DNA from: JAVKBW01 sp964352715
GTDB lineage: Bacteria; Pseudomonadota; Alphaproteobacteria; UBA8366; Aestuariispiraceae
Direction of reading: 5' to 3'
DNA length: 64,000 bases
Assembly (NCBI GenBank): GCA_964352715.1
Contig: CAYGSU010000007.1
Location: 1-64,000, forward strand
Part shown: positions 59,410 to 64,000 of the stretch, one piece after another
Numbering within the stretch: the stretch's first letter is position 1
Layout of the letters: the number at the start of each line of letters is the position of its first letter
Program-made: the position numbers and the translations under genes
The notes under the pieces: generated by a model
The model's input: only the letters and a program-made list of their open reading frames with translations
What the model was told of the DNA's origin: nothing
The model's database searches: none

Positions 59410-60789
59410 ATGACCGAACTTCGCAATTACAATATCGACGAAATCCGGCGCATGGACGCCGCAAACCACCTGCATCCCTTCACAGACTACGCCGAAATGG
59501 CGAAAGACGGCGGTGCTCGCATCATCACGCGCGCCGAAGGCTGTTATCTCTGGGATGCCGACGGTAACCAGATTCTGGACGGCATGGCCGGCCTTTGGTG
59601 TGTGAATGTTGGCTATGGCCGAAAGGAACTGGCGGAAACAGCGTATAAGCAGATGCTGGAACTGCCTTACTACAACACTTTCTTCAAGACATCGACGCCG
59701 CCGGTTGCGGAACTCTCGGCAAAAATCTGTTCGCATCTCGGGCCGAACTTCAACCGGATCTTCTATTCGAATTCCGGTTCCGAAGCGAACGACACGATGC
59801 TCCGTCTGGTTCGCCACTACTGGAACCTGATGGAACGCCCAACGAAGAAAACCATCATCAGCCGGATAAACGCCTATCACGGATCGACCGTCGCCGGCGC
59901 CAGCCTGGGCGGCATGAAGCCGATGCACGAACAGGCCGATCTGCCGATTCCCGGTATCGAGCACGTGATGCAGCCCTACTGGTTCCAGGAAGCGGAGCCC
60001 GGTGAATCGAAAGAAGATTTCGGCCTCCGCGCCGCAAAGGCTGTTGAGGACAAGATCCTTGAACTGGGCGCGGACAATGTCGGCGCATTCATCGGCGAAC
60101 CCATTCAGGGCGCCGGCGGTGTCATCATTCCGCCGACGACCTACTGGCCCGAAATCAACCGCATCTGCAAGAAGTACGACATCCTGCTGGTTGCCGACGA
60201 AGTCATCTGCGGTTTCGGCCGCACCGGCGAATGGTTCGGCCATCAGTCTCTGGGCATCCAACCCGATCTGATCCCGATGGCGAAGGGCCTGTCTTCAGGA
60301 TATCTGCCGATTTCCGCGCTCGCCATCAGCGACCGGGTCGCCAATGTGCTGATCGAAAAGGGTGGCGAATTCTATCACGGCTATACCTATTCCGGGCATC
60401 CGGCCGCCTGCGCCGTTGCGCTCAACAATATCGAGATTATCGAGCGTGAAGGCCTTATCGGGAAGGTGAAGAACGAAACCGGGCCGTATCTGGCGCAAGC
60501 CCTTGAACGCCTCGCGGATCTTCCACTGGTTGGCGAAGTGCGCTCGTTCGGGTTGATGGGCGCCGTCGCGCTCTGCAAGAACAAGGAAACACGTGAGAAG
60601 TTCGATCCGGCCGGCAAGGTCGGCATCATGTGCCGGGATTATTGCATGGATCACGGTGTCGTCGCACGCCCGTGCGGCGATACAATGGTCATGTCGCCCC
60701 CGCTGATCATCGAAAAAGCGCAAATCGACGATCTGGTGAATACGCTAGGAGCCGCAATCGAAGACACCGCGAAAAAGATCGGATCGTAA
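59410..60789 (+). CDS. Class III omega-aminotransferase (putrescine-pyruvate type)
   Basis: 459 residues from ATG 59410, with GGAGG upstream. Fold type I PLP enzyme: YSNSGSEANDTMLRLVRHYW for the cofactor phosphate, VADEVICGFGRTGEWFG, and the PLP lysine in IPMAKGLSSGYLPISA. The sequence resembles SpuC-type enzymes that transfer the terminal amine of putrescine or similar diamines to pyruvate, forming alanine. This ties it to the upstream ald. The agmatinase gene starts 4 bp after its stop. Confidence 0.9.
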   Translation: MTELRNYNIDEIRRMDAANHLHPFTDYAEMAKDGGARIITRAEGCYLWDADGNQILDGMAGLWCVNVGYGRKELAETAYKQMLELPYYNTFFKTSTPPVAELSAKICSHLGPNFNRIFYSNSGSEANDTMLRLVRHYWNLMERPTKKTIISRINAYHGSTVAGASLGGMKPMHEQADLPIPGIEHVMQPYWFQEAEPGESKEDFGLRAAKAVEDKILELGADNVGAFIGEPIQGAGGVIIPPTTYWPEINRICKKYDILLVADEVICGFGRTGEWFGHQSLGIQPDLIPMAKGLSSGYLPISALAISDRVANVLIEKGGEFYHGYTYSGHPAACAVALNNIEIIEREGLIGKVKNETGPYLAQALERLADLPLVGEVRSFGLMGAVALCKNKETREKFDPAGKVGIMCRDYCMDHGVVARPCGDTMVMSPPLIIEKAQIDDLVNTLGAAIEDTAKKIGS

Positions 60790-60793
60790 AACC

Positions 60794-61741
60794 ATGTCGA
60801 GCGAAAACGATTTTGGCGACCACGCGTTTCGAGCAACCGAAAACAAGGGGGATTCCTACGAAGCGACCTATGCCGGAGCGCTAAGCTTCTGCCGTCGTCG
60901 CTATTCCCGTGACTTGACGGGTGTCGATATCGCGGTATCCGGCGTTCCGCTCGATCTTGCAACAACCTACCGGCCCGGAGCACGCTTCGGGCCGGCAGGC
61001 GTGCGCGCAGCTTCGGTGCAATTGGCTGAATCCACCGGTTTTCCGTGGAACTTCAACCCGTTTGAAATTCTGTCGGTAATCGATTACGGCGATTGCTATT
61101 TCAATCCGGGCTTTCCCGACAAGATCACCCCGGCGATTACAAACCATATCCGGAAGATCGTATCTGCCGGGGTTATGCCGCTGACCATCGGTGGCGACCA
61201 TTATGTCAGCTATCCGATTCTTGAAGCGATATATGAAAAGCACGGCAAGGTGAGCCTGATCCATTTCGATGCGCATCAGGATACCTGGAACGACGACGGG
61301 CAACCGCTTAATCACGGCACCATGTTCACCCGTGCCGTTGCAAACGGGTTTGTTGATGCGGAACGGTCCGTGCAGATCGGCATCAGAACCGTCGCCGACG
61401 ACACGCGTGGCTTCAACATCCTGAACGGCCCCTGGGTCCACCGGAACGGCGTTCAGGCGGTTATCGACAAAACGCTCGAAATTGTCGGCGACAACAAGGT
61501 GTACCTGACATTTGATATCGACTGCATCGATCCGGCTTTTGCCCCGGGAACGGGCACGCCCGTTGCCGGCGGATTATCGACGGCGCAGGCACTGGAAATC
61601 GTCCGCAATCTGAAGGGCGTCAATTTCGTCGGCATGGATGTGGTGGAAGTATCCCCGCCCTATGACCACGCCGATGTCACATCGATTGCCGGCGCGACAT
61701 TGGCCTATGACTGGATCTGCCTGATGGCGTCGCAACGCTGA
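60794..61741 (+). CDS. Agmatinase-family ureohydrolase
   Basis: 315 residues of the arginase/agmatinase family. The binuclear manganese motifs are GGDHYVSYP, HFDAHQDTWND and FDIDCIDPAFAPGTGTP, all intact. Agmatinase gives putrescine and urea; a guanidinobutyrase or related amidinohydrolase is possible. Following the aminotransferase by 4 bp, it would supply putrescine to it. Its 3' end is close to the convergent rhomboid gene (13 bp). Confidence 0.92.
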   Translation: MSSENDFGDHAFRATENKGDSYEATYAGALSFCRRRYSRDLTGVDIAVSGVPLDLATTYRPGARFGPAGVRAASVQLAESTGFPWNFNPFEILSVIDYGDCYFNPGFPDKITPAITNHIRKIVSAGVMPLTIGGDHYVSYPILEAIYEKHGKVSLIHFDAHQDTWNDDGQPLNHGTMFTRAVANGFVDAERSVQIGIRTVADDTRGFNILNGPWVHRNGVQAVIDKTLEIVGDNKVYLTFDIDCIDPAFAPGTGTPVAGGLSTAQALEIVRNLKGVNFVGMDVVEVSPPYDHADVTSIAGATLAYDWICLMASQR

Positions 61742-61754
61742 CGACGAAAGTCCA

Positions 61755-62429
61755 TCAGCGGTTTTTTCCACGGCCGTCGAAGAACGGCATGATCAGGAAG
61801 CCGACAGCGAAACCACCGAGATGCGCCTCCCAGGCTATTCTGTTGGAAACATTCATTGTTTCCGGCGGTATAATGCCGGTCAACACATTCATCAGCAGAT
61901 AGACAACCACAAACCCGATCGCCGTCGACCGCATATGAAACGGTCTCGGCGCTGGCGGCTGACCAGGCCGGGGCCGAAGCGCGAGCGAGATCAACCCCCC
62001 GGATACAGCGGCAACAGCGGCCGACGCACCGATGATCGGTCCGGAATTATCACCGTGCAGAAGCAGCATCGTCATCGACCCCGCCAGAGCCCCGACGGCA
62101 TAGAACAGCAAGAACCAACCGGGCGACATCCGTCTCGCAACCGCTGAACCGAACACCAGCAACCACGCCATATTCACCAGCAGATGCACCCACCCGGCAT
62201 GCAGGAAGGCATACCCGACAGGCGACAGGAAAAAGGCTATCGGATCGTTTTCCAGCCCGGCGGCCGAAAACACATAGCCCGGATAAAAAACCAGCTTGTA
62301 GTAAATCGCCTGCGCCGCAGTATCCGACACGAACATCAGCGCGACATGCGCCAGTACTGTGAAACCGATCAGGGACCCGACAGGGCTGGGTATGTTCAGA
62401 ATCGGCTGGTTGTTCGTCGGCGGGCGCAT
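61755..62429 (-). CDS. Rhomboid-family intramembrane serine protease
   Basis: 224 residues with six or seven membrane helices. The HAGWVHLLVNMAWL motif (His and Asn of the oxyanion region) is present; the catalytic Ser is in GPIIGASAAV (GASA where most have GASG), and the catalytic His in AWEAHLGGFAVGFL. The dyad therefore appears intact and the enzyme probably active. It cleaves transmembrane segments in the inner membrane; the substrate is unknown. It converges on the agmatinase gene. Confidence 0.88.
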   Translation of the reverse strand: MRPPTNNQPILNIPSPVGSLIGFTVLAHVALMFVSDTAAQAIYYKLVFYPGYVFSAAGLENDPIAFFLSPVGYAFLHAGWVHLLVNMAWLLVFGSAVARRMSPGWFLLFYAVGALAGSMTMLLLHGDNSGPIIGASAAVAAVSGGLISLALRPRPGQPPAPRPFHMRSTAIGFVVVYLLMNVLTGIIPPETMNVSNRIAWEAHLGGFAVGFLIMPFFDGRGKNR

Positions 62430-62502
62430 GGGGAAACTTTCAGGGATGTCTCAAGGGAACCTTATGTAGGTATGACCGCGATGCAAAGCGAGGATCGCGA
62501 TG

Positions 62503-63567
62503 CTATTCCGATGCCGGACGGTTCGGTTTTATCGATGTTTTCCGGAACAGGATCGGCGCCCCGATAACCACCAGACAGATCCTGAACAGGTGATGTGTGG
62601 CGACAAAGGCGACATCGACGCCCAGCGCCAGGGCAATCAGTGACATTTCGGCAAGCCCGCCCGGCGCATAGGCCAGAACGACAATCGGAATGCTGTTTCC
62701 GGCCAGCATATGCACGAGAAACGCAAAAGCCACGGATAAGGCGATCATCAGCACCGTCGCACCGATACTGTACTTGATGATATCCACGACATCCCGCAGC
62801 GGCGTTCCGACAAAACGGCAGCCGAGCGCCGCACCAATTATCAACTGCGCCAGATTGATCAGTTCAAGCGGCGGCGGTGACCGGGTCAGGCCGGTCAGAT
62901 GAGCGATCGCACTCAGCAGCATGGGGCCGATCAACAAGCGTGCCGGCAGGTGAAGTACTTTCGCCAGAACCATGCCGAATACACCGCACCCAAACAGAAT
63001 GGCGAGGTCCTGTAGCGGTATTTCGGTTATCGATACCCCGAAGCGTGCCCGGTTTGTCAGGTCGATTGCTTCCGAATACCGGAACCAGATCGGAATGATC
63101 AGGACTGCGATCAGAATTCGGCTCGCATGTGTCAGAACGATGCGGCGGTCATCGCCACCCATTTCCTTGCCGATCAGAACCATTTCGTTGAGGCCACCCG
63201 GCATGCTGCAGAAATAGGCGGTTACCGGGTCATAGCCCGCCAGCCGGGTAAAAAACGGATACACAACCGCGCCGACCGCAACGATATACGCGACGATCAT
63301 GATCAGGCTGACGGCCCATTCGCCGAAATGACTGAGCATGCCGGGCGCAAACCCGCTGCCAAGCAGCACCCCGAGAACGATCACCATCGGGCTTCTGATT
63401 TTCATGGGCATGCCGACAGGCACCTTCGCGACAGACGCAACCGTGCACGCGATCATCGATCCCAGCATCCACGGCAAAGGCAACGTGATCCAGCTTGCGA
63501 ACAGGGCGCCGGCCAGCCCGATGGAAACCGCCAGGACGACGCGTAGAACAGAAAAATCCATCGCCAT
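62503..63567 (-). CDS. AbrB-family membrane protein (COG3180)
   Basis: 354 residues with about ten membrane helices in two similar halves, with LPWMLGSMIACTVASVA near residue 28 and LPARLLIGPMLLSAIAHL in the second half, each carrying a PxxxGxM/L-type loop. The family is often annotated AbrB or putative ammonia monooxygenase, without direct evidence for either. A transport role is more plausible. It lies upstream of the rhomboid gene on the same strand (73 bp apart) and 13 bp after the aspartoacylase-family gene. Confidence 0.82.
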   Translation of the reverse strand: MAMDFSVLRVVLAVSIGLAGALFASWITLPLPWMLGSMIACTVASVAKVPVGMPMKIRSPMVIVLGVLLGSGFAPGMLSHFGEWAVSLIMIVAYIVAVGAVVYPFFTRLAGYDPVTAYFCSMPGGLNEMVLIGKEMGGDDRRIVLTHASRILIAVLIIPIWFRYSEAIDLTNRARFGVSITEIPLQDLAILFGCGVFGMVLAKVLHLPARLLIGPMLLSAIAHLTGLTRSPPPLELINLAQLIIGAALGCRFVGTPLRDVVDIIKYSIGATVLMIALSVAFAFLVHMLAGNSIPIVVLAYAPGGLAEMSLIALALGVDVAFVATHHLFRICLVVIGAPILFRKTSIKPNRPASE

Positions 63568-63580
63568 GATTCGTCCCGGT

Positions 63581-64000
63581 CTATTCCAGAATTCGCCCGA
63601 GCCGCACCGCCGTCTGCCCGGGCTGCACGCCTTGCGTCGGCATTACCAGAACGCAGTCATCATAGGGCGTGGTAATCGCAGACTCACCGTCCTTTGCGAT
63701 AACAGAGCCACTTCGTTCAACAATGTCCATGCTCGAATAGTTACGGGAAAACTCGAACCCCTGCCCGACTGCCGTGATCGTATGGGTGATCTGAACGACT
63801 GCTGATGGCTTGCTGGTATCCCCGGACCCAGTCGGGTCAGTCATGTCGAGCACAGCAAGAAACCGCGAGACAACGCTTCGCGCCATGCGAACCGATGACG
63901 CGCGCCAGTGCTGACCGCATTCGACCAGAAGTGCCGTCTTGTGGGATGTATCATCACTGAACGAGCCATAGTCCCGCAGCCGCCGACCGGTCTGATGCCC
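63581..64000 (-). CDS. Succinylglutamate desuccinylase/aspartoacylase-family protein, 5' part missing
   Basis: The frame is open from base 64000 to a stop at 63581 (139 residues and no start within the window). KTALLVECGQHW matches the AstE/aspartoacylase signature carrying the catalytic Glu, followed by a beta-rich C-terminal domain. These are zinc carboxypeptidase-fold enzymes that deacylate N-acyl amino acids or related amides. The zinc HxxE motif must lie beyond the window. It lies 13 bp before the AbrB-type gene, so they may be cotranscribed. Confidence 0.8.
   Translation of the reverse strand, partial: GHQTGRRLRDYGSFSDDTSHKTALLVECGQHWRASSVRMARSVVSRFLAVLDMTDPTGSGDTSKPSAVVQITHTITAVGQGFEFSRNYSSMDIVERSGSVIAKDGESAITTPYDDCVLVMPTQGVQPGQTAVRLGRILE

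Overview
The window reads as chromosomal DNA of an alphaproteobacterium, probably a Rhodospirillales-like marine lineage. The reasons are gene content and order: a hisZ-purA pair with a short-form hisG elsewhere, a DUF2948 gene behind murA, the hisG-hisD-UPF0262-phosphatase-maf-RNase G-yacG-tRNA-Phe block, a DUF2927 lipoprotein, a TTC38-type TPR protein and a CHASE4-type sensor kinase. By eye the DNA is moderately GC-rich. A run of exactly 100 Ns at 29424-29523 shows that this is a scaffold with one gap of unknown true size. I saw no insertion sequence, CRISPR array or rRNA gene.

Layout. 1-12147: mostly minus-strand housekeeping genes (a membrane protein cut by the window edge, a predicted pseudokinase, hisZ-purA, a TPR protein, serC-serA, an FkbM methyltransferase and an SLC13 permease). 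12307-21881: a Gly/Ser-rich exported protein, a sensor histidine kinase, an orphan ParA-type ATPase, a Sua5-type tRNA threonylcarbamoyl-AMP synthase, nhaA, an FAD oxidase/acyl-CoA dehydrogenase pair and a secreted VWA protein. 21906-33016: a small XRE regulator, folP-folK, a membrane-anchored ankyrin protein, an EamA exporter, a His-containing polytopic membrane protein, an autotransporter-like protein broken by the gap, a periplasmic WD40-caspase protein and a DUF2927 lipoprotein. 33078-36262: a small zinc-ribbon gene with its own promoter and terminator, ydcF-cdd, and a dihydroorotase-type amidohydrolase.

36235-38421 is the most distinctive stretch. It holds a lambda-like switch: an S24 (LexA/CI-type) repressor, divergently transcribed from a two-gene operon, with back-to-back promoters, two perfect palindromes in the promoter region and a further small gene behind a near-consensus promoter. 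Two of these genes appear to be leaderless. It is followed by a TPR/outer-membrane-barrel gene paired with a FecR-domain gene (38627-40904) and a glycosyltransferase/sulfotransferase pair (40905-43318).

43496-55680 is a conserved core (tRNA-Phe, yacG, RNase G-type, maf, LMW phosphatase, UPF0262, hisD, hisG; then dcd, murA, DUF2948 and a Rieske oxygenase). It is interrupted by a divergent PanB-like gene, tRNA-Thr and two copies of a roughly 90-bp intergenic repeat. 55709-61741 contains small genes and then alanine dehydrogenase, a glutamine-synthetase-like ligase, a class III aminotransferase and an agmatinase. The last four fit together as a polyamine breakdown route, with alanine dehydrogenase recycling the pyruvate amino acceptor. 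The window ends with a rhomboid protease, an AbrB-type membrane protein and the 3' part of an aspartoacylase-family gene.
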